From the NCBI GenBank assembly GCA_022496185.1, contig WTXG01000016.1:310001-374000 (forward strand): a DNA stretch of 64,000 nt, read 5' to 3'. The position numbers were made by a program, and so were the translations under genes. Under the pieces are notes generated by a model. It worked only from the letters and a program-made list of their open reading frames with translations. It searched no databases and had not been told where the DNA came from. The stretch comes from Multifurca ochricompacta. Taxonomy: Eukaryota; Basidiomycota; Agaricomycetes; Russulales; Russulaceae. This document shows, one piece after another, positions 34,671-47,200 of the stretch. Positions within the stretch are counted from its first letter, which is position 1; every line of letters begins with the position of its first letter.

Positions 34671-36694
34671 TCAATATCCAGCGTAGCGATAGCGGAAATT
34701 ACCCTCATAGTAGTTGTCCTGGTGGTAGACATCCGGAGAAGTGCGATGGAGGTTGTTGCTCGGGTTCACCATTCTTGGGGGCTGCACCAAGGCCACTTCT
34801 TCTTCATTCCAGCTCAACCCTTCTTCCCACATCGATTTTGCTGCCGGGATGGGGTGGCCCCAGTTAGGAGGAACCAATCCCTTGTAGGCGTCTATAACGC
34901 CAAGAGCCGCCGCAAGGCTACGAATCATTCCACGAGGGCCGTATGGTCCACCGGTTTCCTTGTCAATACACTCGACGAGAACGTAATCCGACGGTGTAGC
35001 CTTTTCGAGTTGCAGGATGATCTTGTTCGCCCACTCGCGCGCGTAATCGACCAAGACCTTGTATCCTGGGGTACCCTTCGTGTATCGCTGCACCGAGATG
35101 CGATTGTCGAATTGAGTCCAGAACTTGAGCGAGGCTGGCGTAACATCGATGTAACCAATCAGGTCCCAGGTGATAATTGAATCATACAATTGCTCAGCAG
35201 AATTGAAAGAGGCGAAGAATTGAGGCTGCGGTAATAATAAAAAAAAGATCGAGTTTAAGTATCACAAACCTGAAGATAATCTGATGAAGGCGACTTACGT
35301 GACCACCAATGAACTTATCCTCGGTGAAGAAGCCATAGTAAGGTGGCTGCTTCTCTGTGAAGTTCTTGCTAAGCGGGAAGAACTCCTTGAAGCGGTCCCC
35401 AACGACTTTTAAGCTGGAGAGGGCACGCGGCGAACATGGCTGGAAGGTCGCGTCGTCGCAACCAAGCGAGGGGTCAAAGTTGAGAACAGAAGCCGTGAGT
35501 GGTGCAGATCCGTAGCCGGAGCGGCCCTTTGCAACATCTGTAATGGTAGTCTCAGTCATGAATCCTTCCTTATCGTTCCAGAATGTCTGTGGACAGGATC
35601 GTGATTGAGCATCGAAGCCCGACGGCGGGAGAGATAAGGCGCGCTTCCCACCTGCATGTAGTCGAGAACCATGGATGCATGTGCATCGTATTCAACTACG
35701 AGATCGCCGCGACCAATGGTGCGGCCCAAGCGCGCACCACCACGGAGAGCGCGATATTGCAAGGATGCGGTCCAGTAGGAGCCACCCCAAACCGGGGGCC
35801 ACCAGAGATCCCACCTTTAGGTCTCCCAGTCAATGCCAAAAAGAAAAAGAAAAAAAGATTTTTTTTTTTTGTCTTACGAGCTCTGATTCCAATGGGAAGA
35901 GATCCATTGAAGGTCGAGATTGATAACGGGCCACAAGACGTCGGCTACCCATGTGCCATTTTTTTGTTCAGGTTTGATGAGCCACTCCGCATATTTGATC
36001 AATTCGTCAACGCGGAAAGGAGGGCCATCTGTCCATGTACGCGCGCGCACTCAGAAACAGGACTAATTGTGTTCAAAAAAAAAACCCTTTTATGCACCTG
36101 CAGCAGGGGAACCTATGCGAGCCTTGGGATCGAGGAGCTTGTTAAGGTGGGCGTCGAACACGGCCTCCTCGATGGTACCTGTAAAAACGTTCCCGGAGAG
36201 ACTGAGCACCTGCTGCGTCCGCGTGAGTGCGTGGACGACATCGTCCAGCTGGGAGCGGAGAGACGTATCGCCAAAGACGGTGAGCTCGTTCAGCCAGGGG
36301 TGGTAGACGAGGCAGGCATCGCGCAGCCAATAGACCGAGAATTCTGGGTGATTAGGGTCCGGTATAACAGCTGTGACCACGCCGACCTGGAAGAATTTAC
36401 CAGTGATAACACAAAAACACACAGACACACACACGTTTTTTCATAGCATGATTAGCAAGCAGCTTTCTCCTTTAAGGACAGATAGATACAACGTACATCG
36501 GCACCAGCTTCGGGACCAGTGGTATCATGAAGGAGAGTCTTCTTCGTGGCAGGTTCTAATTTGGAGAAGTACAACTTGACCGCTGCATCAGATTCAGCGA
36601 GGGTCATTTCGTTCACGTCTTTGTGGCATGAGTGAGGGCTGGCGAAGGCCTGGCTTGCCAGACCTATCGCGGGGAGAAGGGTCAAGAGACGCAT
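34671..36694 (-). CDS. Secreted GH15 (glucoamylase-fold) protein, copy 2
   Basis: Intact paralogue of copy 1, same strand, about 1.2 kb upstream of it. Signal peptide MRLLTLLPAIGLASQAFAS, then KLEPATKKTLLHDTTGPEAG and YWLRDACLVYHPWLNEL. Further landmarks are TRTQQVLSLSGNVFTGTIEE, DGPPFRVDELIKYAEWLIKP, HWNQSSWDLWWPPVWGGSYW, YRALRGGARLGRTIGRG, TFWNDKEGFMTETTITDVAK, SLGCDDATFQPCSPRALSSL, NSAEQLYDSIITWDLIGYID and GMIRSLAAALGVIDAYKGLV. Introns fall near 36380-36498, 36093-36030, 35880-35815, 35650-35588 and 35300-35225. By alignment with classical fungal glucoamylase from memory, general acid Glu179 corresponds to Trp, base Glu400 to Gly and Arg305 to Phe; Arg54 and Asp55 remain. Hydrolysis by the normal mechanism therefore looks unlikely. 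It may be a carbohydrate-binding pseudoenzyme or a divergent activity. No CBM20 is present. Confidence 0.88.
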
Positions 36695-38765
36695 GGTCGT
36701 CGCAACTATAGTGGGGAGAAGAATACGTGGGGTGGCGAGTTATCCCTTTTTATTAATAAAATGTTCTTCCATGAGCCCCCAAGTCAGCATGGATCGAGCA
36801 TCTGGGACCAAGGGTGTCTTTCCCCATCGACGCAATTTCGTGTTCCCTGCGCCCCAAGTCGGATGCAGAAATGAATAATTTGACTTTGCTGGTTACAACG
36901 GATTGTCAGCGGAAATTGAGTAAGACAATCACGGGCCATGTATGTCCTGGCAGATGCACGCACGGACTTCCCAGGGGGTGGTGCACCGCAGACTAAGTCT
37001 CGTCTGCCATCACACTACCGTGCAAAGTGTCATCATTTCATGCATACTTCCGCCACTTATGCGAAGGGCCGATTTCTTACTCCCGAACATGGCCGTATGC
37101 CATCATGTTCTCGATCTGGAGGGTTAGTCCTCTGGTCCAATGCCCAGAACCTCAAGTGACCCACGGGTGACTATAGTTTGGCCGAGTGCCACTGCCACAC
37201 AAAAGTTAGGAGCCGAATTAGTCCAGATACCTCGTGATTTGCAGGTTGAATTCTTCAAACTGTCCCTGGCTTAAAAATAATATCGGATGGACGACCAACA
37301 TCTCGTCACGCTGGGACTTAAAGTAGCGAGCCGATCCCGATGGGAATCTCTGAGCGTTCTGTCTGAGGAAGAAAATGTCAATCAACCCGAATTTGCTGAG
37401 AGTGGTTATGTGCAAGCAGGCACGCCACCGTTCTTCCCCCCAATCAGGCACGTGCACAAAGAGCTCCTTCATTCTGAGTTATGGTCATGTAGGTGGGGAA
37501 GGGGGGTCCTCCCAATTTCCGTTAGAAGTACCAGTCATAGACCAGCGTGAAATCAAAAAAGAAATCATCACCATTGGAATTCCTACGAAAGTGTCAAAGT
37601 TGAAGGTTGTTTTTTTTTTTTCTTTTTGAGCCAAAAATCAAACACCCTTTTTTTTTCTGACGTAGTATATGCAGCAGCACGTTCATCAACGAGCAAGAAA
37701 AAAGTAATCGCCAACGGAGCGGACAAGAGGAAATGGGGGAGGGAAGTGTTATTAGTATATATTTCTATCCCTACTTTCTCCTCAGCAATTCCGAACGCGA
37801 ACTGTCCCTGGAAGGGGGGAACATTAGTGTACGAATCCAATCCGCGGTGAGTGCGAGGCAAAGTGTTCCCGAAAGGATAGAAGTAGAGGAGAAAAGGGAG
37901 GCCCGATAACTAAGTCTTCAAATGAGGGTGAATCGTACTTGAACTTGCGAATATGCTGCTTGTTAGTTCCGTTTGACATTGTGCTTTGATGTTGTCAAGG
38001 AGTTCTTTAACAGGGAGAGAAATGCGGTTTGATTTCTGCTTCTGTTGGCTCACTCTTATAAACTTGCAGAGAGACCTAGTTATGAAGCAGAAGAGGATGG
38101 CTTTGGAAGATGGTGAGGTGTAGACGGAGAGGTGAAAACCTGGCAATAAATATGGGGAGGGAGATGGTAGTGAAACTGGAATGGACGGGCAGGCGGCCCG
38201 GAATGCGAATGTACTATACTAATTCAGGGCTTGTAACGAGTTTGACCAGGCCAGGAATGGCGATAGCTGGAGCGTTTCATGCTCAACGCCTGAGCCATTA
38301 AAGTCCTTATTATTCTGGTCGTCCATATGGTTCAACAGATGATAAATGATCAATGCCATCGATCGTTTTTTCGAGCCGAGCTTTGATCTCTCGAGTTATC
38401 CATCCTCTGAACGCTTTCGCTGATTCCATCGACGGGGTATTAAGTTGCGAGGCGGCACATACATTGTTCCTCATGGTCTGGCCGAAACGTGCGTTTTTTT
38501 TTTTTACTTATCGCTAATCCAATGAAGCAAGGAAGCAAAGGAGGAGGAAAAGGGTATGATTATTTTTTTTTTAGCGCCTCTAGCAAGCAAGTGTGCATTC
38601 ATGCATCATAATTTAAATAAATCGACGTATCAAAGTAATGCCGTCATATCATTAAAACCCCTCCAAAAAAAAAAAGGGGGGGGGGAGGGGGGAGGGGGGC
38701 AGAAAGCACGTCTTACAAGCAAGAAAAAAAAAACATCACAGATAAGCTCCGTGCCACTCTTCTCA
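36695..38765. other. Intergenic region, 2 kb, no gene seen
   Basis: No supported gene. Contains T and A runs (37610-37622, 38495-38507) and a purine tract with a poly-G stretch at 38668-38699. It presumably includes the promoter of GH15 copy 2 and the 3' UTR of the nucleoside transporter. Confidence 0.55.
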
Positions 38766-40843
38766 TCAGACAAGCATACCACTGTTTTTTTTTTTTAAAA
38801 AAAAGGAGGGAAAGAAAACAAACATCATCAATGATGAGACAAAGAAAATCAGAAAAAGAATGGGATACGCACGCAATGCCAGCAGCTTGTAACGTCGAAA
38901 TGAAACCCGAGATCATAGCGCTCGGGCCGATGCGGGCGATGAGGCGGGTACGGGAAGGCGCGAGCGCGGAGAGCACACCAATCTGGATACCGAGCGAGCC
39001 CAAGTTGGCAAATCCGCATAGGGCATACGACGCGATCGTGAAGCCACGCTTCGAGAGCGCGTCTGGCGAGGCCATCAGCGCCTTTAAATCAAGGTAGGCC
39101 GCAAACTCGTTCTCAACCAGCTTGGTTGCAAGAAGCTCGGAGACACGCAGAATCTCTGAGCGGGGTACACCTGCCAAAAAAAAAAAAAACGCGTGAATCA
39201 TTACTTTTTATCACTATTGTGCCATTCGTTCGATGTATACGTACCGATGAAGAACGTGACAGGATAAAAGACGTAGCGCAGGATTAGTTGCAGCGTGAGA
39301 TGGTGAATGCCGAAACCACGGCCGATCCAGGTAAGCAGGCCGTTGATAGTAGCGACGAGGGACAGGATAGTGAGCACATTACAGAGAATCTGGCCGGCAA
39401 CGACAAGACCGAAAACGGCGCCTTTGGCAAAGGCGTGCAGCGCATTCACGGGAGCGTCCTTATCTTCCTCGCCACGGTCCACAACAACCTGACCACGCGT
39501 CACCGGCTCTTCCAACTCAGGCAGGCGGATCTTGCTGATAGCAATGGACGCCGGGATACTCATAACCGAGGCGGTAATGAGGTTCTGAGCGGGAACACCC
39601 AAGCTGATGTACGCGCCCAAGACTGAACCGGCGATGGTGGAGAATCCTATAATGATTTCGATTGAATCTCTGAGAAATGGGGCTGGATGCTCGGGGTGAA
39701 AGGCTTACCGGAGGTCATGACCAAATGAATCTCCGACTCGGTCATAACATCAACATAAGGCCTCACCAAGCAAGCTGATTCACCCTGACCGATGAACGGA
39801 GATGCAGCTGCGACGACGGCCTCAGCACCGGAGACGTTCATAGTCTTAAAGAAGAACCAGGCAAAGTGCTTGATGATCCATTGCATGACGCCAAGATAAT
39901 ACAACATTTGGACGAATGCAATGAAGAAAATGATAGTGGCGAGCTGGTAATGCGGGGGAGGGGTGAGAAAACCCGGTGGTATGTATTCTCGAGGTAGAAG
40001 CAGGCACGACATACCACATTAACGAAAAACCAGTGCTTTGTGTCGACGGTGTCCTGATCGAAGAAAAAGGCGGCACCGACAAGGCCCTGGGCGAGGAAGT
40101 CGGATGCGAGGTTGGCAATCCATTTGAATGTGTGGAATCCAGCGCCGGACTTGAGCACGAAGAGAGCGATCGCTTGCTGGATGAAGAGACCGACGATGAC
40201 GGTGGGCCATTGGATATGAGATCGCTTGCTGGACGTAGCCCAGAAGCCAAACTGGAATATGAGCAGACCTAAAACGGAGATTGCACGGTCACCGTAGTTC
40301 GTGCCCTGATTCGCGAAATCAGAAAAGTTGAAAAGGCGACAGACATGCTCTACAAAAAAAACTTACATTCTCGAGTTTGAAACCGAATGCGGAACCCAGG
40401 ACAATCGCGAGAAGGGCGAGCCAACCTAAAGCAAGGCGAACGTAGTAGGGGAGAGAGAAGAAGGGCCTCTGAACGAGTGGTACCCAAACGGCTTCAACGG
40501 GGCGAGTGACGACCGAGTTGGGGATGAAGCGGAAAGCGATTATGGCAATGAAGGCCCAAGCGAAAATAGTTTGCACGATCCATCGATGGCGGGTGGCGTG
40601 AAGGATAGTGGAGGATATCCACCAACCGAGGATGAGAGCGGCGAGGGCGACGAGGCTCAGGACACGGACTAAGCTATGATGTCGAGCGACCCAGGATGGT
40701 TCCGTTTCGTCTACAGCACTGTCAACGACGTTGGCTTCGGCGTCGGCATAGGGAGGGCCTTGCTTCTCGTTTGTGATAGAAGCGGTAGAGCCGGAAGACT
40801 TCTTCTCGAGGATATGTTCAATGGGAGCCCCACCAGAGGTCAT
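38766..40843 (-). CDS. Concentrative nucleoside transporter (CNT/NupC family)
   Basis: Plasma-membrane cation-coupled symporter for nucleosides, feeding purine and pyrimidine salvage. Starts [19 protein letters not shown] with a disordered, acidic N-tail of about 50 residues, then three predicted spans ([20 protein letters not shown]). The core has [39 protein letters not shown], the CNT signature [20 protein letters not shown] and [21 protein letters not shown] hydrophilic loop ([19 protein letters not shown]) precedes further spans and [19 protein letters not shown]. The last exon is only 16 nt (38781-38766), adding GMLV after LQAAGIA; it was chosen because it restores the usual end with a stop. 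Introns also lie near 40318-40367, 39965-40015, 39647-39708 and 39175-39243. Confidence 0.92.
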
Positions 40844-41677
40844 GTTAGGCGTCTAGTCCGTTCTACTGTACTGTGAGAACAGAGACAGGAAAGATCACGG
40901 GTGGTGGGTAGGGTGGTCACCTCCTCGGAGAGAAGAAATCGTTCGTTGATTGAACACATGGGTTAAATAAAAAAAAAAGGTAGTTCAAGCTTCAGTGTAC
41001 CATATGGTCCTATCAAAAACAAATTGAACTGTGTTTCAATCCCTATCTCCTCCTGTCTCCGTTGCCCTTGATAAGACTTCCCCTCTCGCTCTCCCCTACT
41101 CTACTCTACTCTACTCCCCCCTTAACTTACAATCCTCCCCCCCGTTCTCCCCGTCCCCGTCCCCGTCCTGTAACACGGAACCGGCTAAAAACAAAAAGTT
41201 CGATCACCGGTAATTCCGGATCCGGTGCTTTCAACCTATTCAGGGACATGAACTTGCCTTCTTTGGTTGCTTTGATAAGCCAACACCGAGGTGTTTGATA
41301 GTCGTCGAGCTGGCTTGACTGTTCTGTTATCTATCCATCCTATCCAATCCAATCCAATCCTATCCTCTCTCCTACACTAAGGAGGAGATAGTATTCTACC
41401 GCTACTAGTTTGCTGATATCCATCCCTTGATTTTCAATTCAAGGGCAAGGGGTAGCAATTACAAATTCTGACACACAAAAAAACCTCACACACACCCCCG
41501 ATTCTAAATACAAAACAAAACAAAGCAAAACAAAAGCGTGTGTTATATTTCGCATGGGATGTCAACTAGGAAGGGGGAAGGGGGCACTAGAACTGGAAAA
41601 ATAAATAAATAAATAAGAAAGAAAAGATAAAAAAAAAAAAAAACAGAACCAACCAACCTCCTCGTCATAGACCCTCT
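40844..41677. other. Intergenic region, no gene seen
   Basis: Upstream of the nucleoside transporter and downstream of the WD40 gene. C/T-rich repeats (ctact units at 41096-41117, ccaat-type repeats 41335-41370) and A runs; no coding signal. Confidence 0.55.
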
Positions 41678-43177
41678 CTATACCTTGAGCGCTTTGATAG
41701 ACTTGCCCATCACGACCGCGATCCATTCCCCAGCAGGCGTCGAGTGTCCACTGTTCATTGTCATCGGCGCGATCTGTGGTGACCACGCCAAATTCGTAAT
41801 CTCGTTTTGCCCCGAATAAGCCATGATTGGATCTGTGAGCACCCGCTTCTTCCCATCCGACGGTCTTGGAGAGCTCAACCGTGAGCTCGCATTGCGCGGC
41901 GACGACGTCGGCGCAGGTGCGTGGGGTGAGATATCCCAAAGAAGCAACTGGCAATCGTCCGCTGTTGGAAAAATGGTGTAGTTGAGCATAAGCATAAAGC
42001 ATAAACCGTCAGAAGAAAACAGCGAGCCAAAAACGTAGTATTGAGAATCCCGAGTTCGCACCTACGGTAGCCACTAACCCGCCCTCCGTCGAGCTCCATC
42101 CTGCCGCATTGATCGGTGCGCGATGTGCGCGCAACTCCATTACCGGCGCCCCAGGGCTGCGCATATCGAGAATTTGAACGTCGGTGCCGTCCTGATGGAA
42201 CGTGCTCATGTAGTTCGCATCGCTCGGGTTGAACGCAATCCGTAGTAACGGAGACGACGGTGGACGACCCGTCGGCGGTTGATTTTTTGGTGGAGGTGTC
42301 TCGTATAGGATCGTGCTGTGTTCCAGGCTCCGCAGATCGAACGCTCTCAAGGAGCCATCTGCCCCCACAGACACAAAGATGTCCGTCGAGCCCGGTAGCC
42401 AGGCGACGTCGTACACCTCGCGGTCGTGTGCGATCAATTGAGTGACCGCCGTCGACGTGTCCAAATTCCACACCGTACACGTCGTGTCGATTGAAGACGT
42501 GACCACTAGGCTTGGTATCTTCTCATTCCACGAAAAGTTGGTAAGCGGCGCCCCGCCGCTTTGGCCCTGTACTTTAGATTGCTGTGAAGATGCTAGAGCA
42601 TTGGAAGCCCTGAATAGTAAAGGGGAAAATACAAAAAAAAATAAGCTTACCCCGGATAAAGACGCTTTTAGGGAGAGGCGGTGCCCGCCACTGCTAGGCT
42701 GTCGCCCAACGAAAGATGAAGATGTGAGGGGTGCATCGCTCGTGTATTCAAACACGCGCAACGAGTCACCCGTCGTTGCGAGGAGCTCGGTCATCGGTGC
42801 CTTTTGAGACCAAGCAAAACTTGACGCAGTATTAGGTTGCCACTGCAATGCCGTAGCGGGGTAACCATGGTTGACCTCGACGAGGGTCACGAAATCCGGA
42901 TAGTCGCCGTAATCGTCCTCAACCAAAACACGATCATCTTGCAATCCTACGACTGCGATCCGGTTGCGGAAGTCCTCCGTAAAGGATGCGATCCCAAGAC
43001 GGAACGTGGAGCGTGGGCGCAGTTGCTGTCCTGGTCCTGGTGACTTGCACCAATCAATCGCATAGACGGGCCCTTGAGATTAACGAGTTATCTACGGCGT
43101 GATGGAATAATAAGATAAGGGGGAAATGATAAATACGTACATGGAGCTTCGTATTGAAGCAACGTGGTTTGGGTCAT
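41678..43177 (-). CDS. WD40 protein, DCAF7/WDR68 (HAN11/AN11) family
   Basis: Seven-bladed WD40 scaffold; relatives bind DYRK kinases and DDB1-CUL4, and plant AN11/TTG1 regulate pigmentation. Exon 1 (43177 down) encodes MTQTTLLQYEAP and splices to W-PVYAIDWCKSPGPGQQ. Family-specific blocks: FRLGIASFTEDFRNRIAVVG, HGYPATALQWQP, LLATTGDSLRVFEY, TNFSWNEKIPSLVVTSSIDT, TCTVWNLDTSTAVTQLIAHD, YDVAWLPGSTDIFVSVGADG, FHQDGTDVQILDMRSPG, INAAGWSSTEGGLVATV, DDCQLLLWDIS and EITNLAWSP. An intron near 42055-41970 joins TV to ADDCQ. The C-terminus ends GKSIKALKV. No frame break. Likely nuclear/cytoplasmic scaffold; partners in this fungus unknown. Confidence 0.93.
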
Positions 43178-44276
43178 GAAGGGTGGAAAGGTGAGAGTGA
43201 AGAGAGAGAGCTAACTCAGCCACACTCCCGGTCCGTCAGCGGTAAGATGCAAAGGAGAATCCTCCTCCTGTCTACGTACGGACCCTACCTTTACCTAGTC
43301 GACTTTTCTATTCAAACCCAGAAATATTATATTTTATTCGTACTCGTACTGTACTCAATACTTTGGCATAGGTACCTGACTTGAGCTGACCTCTATGGGC
43401 TATAGGTTAGAGGTCCATCATCTCATGACCATAACCATAATAAACCTGGGCACATACTTCATGCCGTCATAACCACTACCCCTTCTTTCATCCTTTCATC
43501 CACCGTCTTCACACAATCAAAAATCACTCTTCTTGGCTACCAAACTGACAAATGGTCCACATACCATACCTTTGTTGCTCCTGACTGAAGCCTTTTTAGC
43601 TCTCCAGTTGTTGTGGGCTTTTTCATTCAACCTATTGACCCCGCTCTACTTTATGACAACTTCGGCTCTTCACAACCCTCCGAGTCGCGTGTAGTTTCTG
43701 ACAACCCACAAGGCTACAAGTCACCCCTCCCCTCAACCCTGAGACATTCGTTTTTTTAGGTTCGAACATGGGGGGGAGGGGGGGGGTCGTGTGACATGCA
43801 CACACAGTAGATGTGATTGTGCCTGCCCAGTGAGAAGGGGGTGGGTTGGGGTATGATGTATAGTGTGTAGTGTGTGATACCATGCCAATGGATGGGCCCC
43901 GGCCCCATACTTTATCCCGACGTTCCTTGAGAAGCACTACCTCCTTCGTAAGCTTATCCCGCACCGCCGCACATGCAGCAACTAGTGCCTCTAGCCCTCT
44001 TTCTGCCCTCCCACCCTCTACAGTGTGGGTCACATAAAATTCGAAGAACAAAACGTTATTTCAGTATATGCACCTTCAGCCTACATTGGTTACAGGAACC
44101 CCTAGGATCCTATCGACCCAAGGAGCTTTACCGTACTTCTGATGATCACATAGTGATATCGAGCGAGCCCGACCTCACCCAGGCGCAAGTCTGACTTGGA
44201 ATTAGCGTATAAGTGTATAAATGAGATGGGTCGGCTGCTTGTTACGGGTGGTCTTACGAATCTATTAACCCAAGTA
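43178..44276. other. Intergenic region, 1.1 kb, no gene seen
   Basis: Between the start of the DCAF7-like gene and the end of COG5. Open frames present (for example minus strand 43632-44051) are low-complexity and lack splice partners. Confidence 0.55.
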
Positions 44277-47200
44277 TTATATAAAAACTGGCCCCCCGCT
44301 ATGCCCTCGCGTTTGCCAATACGTTCCGTGCAAGTAACAGATACTCCGCCTCGGGATCTCTGCCCTCCGTCTCGCTTGTCTTCTCCCAGTGCGTGAGCCC
44401 ACCATCGATGAGTGTGAGTGCCTCCTCCTCAGTATGTTCCTCGACCCAACGCACGTACTCCGACGCTTGCCACCCATGCAAAGCATGCGGAAGCGGGATT
44501 GGTGCGCGCACGAGTATATGGTGTAACACCACCAGAGGTGGCAGCCCCTTCGTCGCGTTGGGTTCAGCTAGGCGTGCGGTCTCGAGGAACAGCAAGGGGC
44601 GTAATGCACGGAGGGCACGATACTCCGAACCAATGGCATCGAGCCCACCGCTGCTGTGTCTGCTCTTACCCTCTGAGATGAAGGCGCCCAGGGAGAATTC
44701 GAGTTCGGTCATGTCCCCCGTGAGCCGCAGCTTGCGGGTTTCGTCGAGCGGCTTGACGATCGAGACGTGTAGTACGAAGGCCCTAAGCACGTGCCTCACG
44801 ATTTTCAATGGCCTGAAACGCGGAAATGAAACTTTTAACCAAAACCTTCATGACTTTTCTGGCATAACAACCACACATAGAGGAGACAGAGAGACAGAGG
44901 GAGAGAAGGCGGCGGTACGAACCAGTCTCGTGCTACCTCCTCGATTGCGAGGCGCGCAAGGATTTCGGTCTTCACGAACGCCAACTTCTCCGTGAGCTCC
45001 TTGACGTACACACTCGATCCCCCCATATCGGAGAGAGGATCGGCGGATCGTGCGACTTCGCGATGTAGCTTGGCAATGACCCCACTTGATTCTGACTTGA
45101 TCGCAGCTAAAAGGGGATCGATGATACGTCCGTAGGTCTCCGTCATGTCCTGTCCGGCAGCTTATTCTATAGTCTGTAGCGCGCGCGCGGCAGCGGGTAC
45201 TCACCACCACCGACGGGCGTAGAATCGCATATAGGTCGCTGGAGTGCTCTTCCTCAAGTGCGCGCATCCGCGTGCTACATTGATATAAAAACGTCGCAAG
45301 TGAGAGATTCTGAACTTGCTGCGGCGTCGCGGTCGGTCCGGCAAGAAGCGTTGCGGTCCGGTCTCGTACAACGAGCCCGTCTGCGCGTGCAAGCAGCATG
45401 TCTAGGCTTGACTTGGCGTTGCGGGCGACGGAACGCACGAGCAACGGATCAAATTTAGCCGCGTCAAGTTCGTTTGCGATCATTCGTGCGACGTTTGTTC
45501 CTTCAGCTGTGGAGGGGGGCGCCCGCGCACCACCCTGGAAAGCCTGTCCCACAGACTCGTTCATTTGTTGGACGCGCGCGAAAGGTAGAGCGCTTCAAAG
45601 GTCGAGAGTGCACGGAGAATGAGAACCGTTTCTGGGCTGGAAAGGGTCTGTAAGCGTCGCTGAGTGCATCACGAAACGCGAACGGACCTCTGTCGCTCTT
45701 GAGTGTATACAGTATCGGTATGCACTGCAATTTTTGAGAAGAAATCATGGAAGAGGCGCAGAAGCCTCGGATAGCCAGAACTCAGAGTCTGCTGCAGAAA
45801 GGTCGAATCTAGAAACAATGCATTGCATTAGTTGCGTTCATAGTTCTAGAAGATATCTTACTTTTCGCCCCGTCCCGAATTTGCTTTTCCAGGGATCGAG
45901 CTAACGCAGCCCAAAACGCTGTACTGGGCTTGCTTTCCAACACCTGTCGACTTATACAGTGAGAGCTACAGATGCTACTGTACAAGCAAGCTCACTTTCA
46001 TAGCCTCATCAAGAAAGACAACCTGGAGACGGGATCCTTCTTCAACTTTAAGACTTTCTCCAAAGTATACACCTGGACGTCATAAGGGTTGGCACCCACC
46101 TCATGGTGGAATGGATGCGCTTACTTTGACGCACGCACCGGCCATATCATCGATAAGGTTCGTTAAGCGGCTCCAGAGCGCATTTGCCCATTGCGGCGCA
46201 GTCACGCTGGTTGGCTCCTGGCGAATACGGGACTTGTAGGCGAGGCCTGTGGACGACGATGTAGGGTCTGGGAGACGTGACTCAGCTTGCAGAGATGCCG
46301 CGGAGAGAAAATAATGAATACCTTTTGCATTAAGTTCTTTGGATATTTGCGACACGTCAAAGGCGGGTTTGATCCTGGCTTCGACTGCACTTGATAAGTC
46401 CAAAATGAGATTCTGTACAAGATCAGGCAGCAAGCGGAGGTTGTGCGCGGTCTGGAGTGAGGTGGCAAGTAGTGGCTGATTCTATGGAAGAGGACCATGG
46501 AATTAACAGGCGCTCGCACTCAAGATAAGAAAAGATGACTCGCAAGTTGAGCGAGGCCTTCTAGGACCATACACTCCATATCGGCGGTGACCTTCGAGCG
46601 CGCTGAGTCGATAAATGGAATGTGCACAGCAACGGCATTGATTGAGCGAAGCGGAATGTGCCGATTAGTTGATGGCTCGTTGTCGGCCGATGGAGCCTCC
46701 TCTGATACGGCTGTAGGCGCATCAGGTGCGATCTCCAAAAGGTCGCCTGATACATTTATTCAGCTGCTATATGGGTGTTGTCGCATCATTGGTGTCCCTA
46801 CCGAGCTCGGCAATGGTGAGGGCAGCCTGCGCGAGTGAGCGTTCCTTTTCTCCTTCGGAGTCCAGAAGGGGGGTTGCGCTTCGCCGGCCGGCTGTCCCAC
46901 TATTGACTTTAGGGTCAGAGGCTTTAGTTTGCGTGACTGTGCCGTCTGTGCCCTCCCCGAGCTCCATCATCTGCGCTTGCAATCGTTTGGCGAGGATCGT
47001 AAAGCGGAAACTCCGCCGCAGTACATCGGAGACTTGTTGAAGACGCTGCAAGCGCCTCACATTCGTTTGCATAGTCTGATAGGGGGTGCGAAATTTCTGG
47101 CGTAGTCTACACGAGTAGATTCAGCACCATCTTCTTAAAGGACGACGCGAACACGCACTTTTCCAGAGACACATCAAGCGCATCGAGCCCTTCCCGGACA

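Noticed and set aside
43632..44051. 139-codon minus-strand frame
   Set aside because: Includes G-run translation and low-complexity sequence; no homology recognised.
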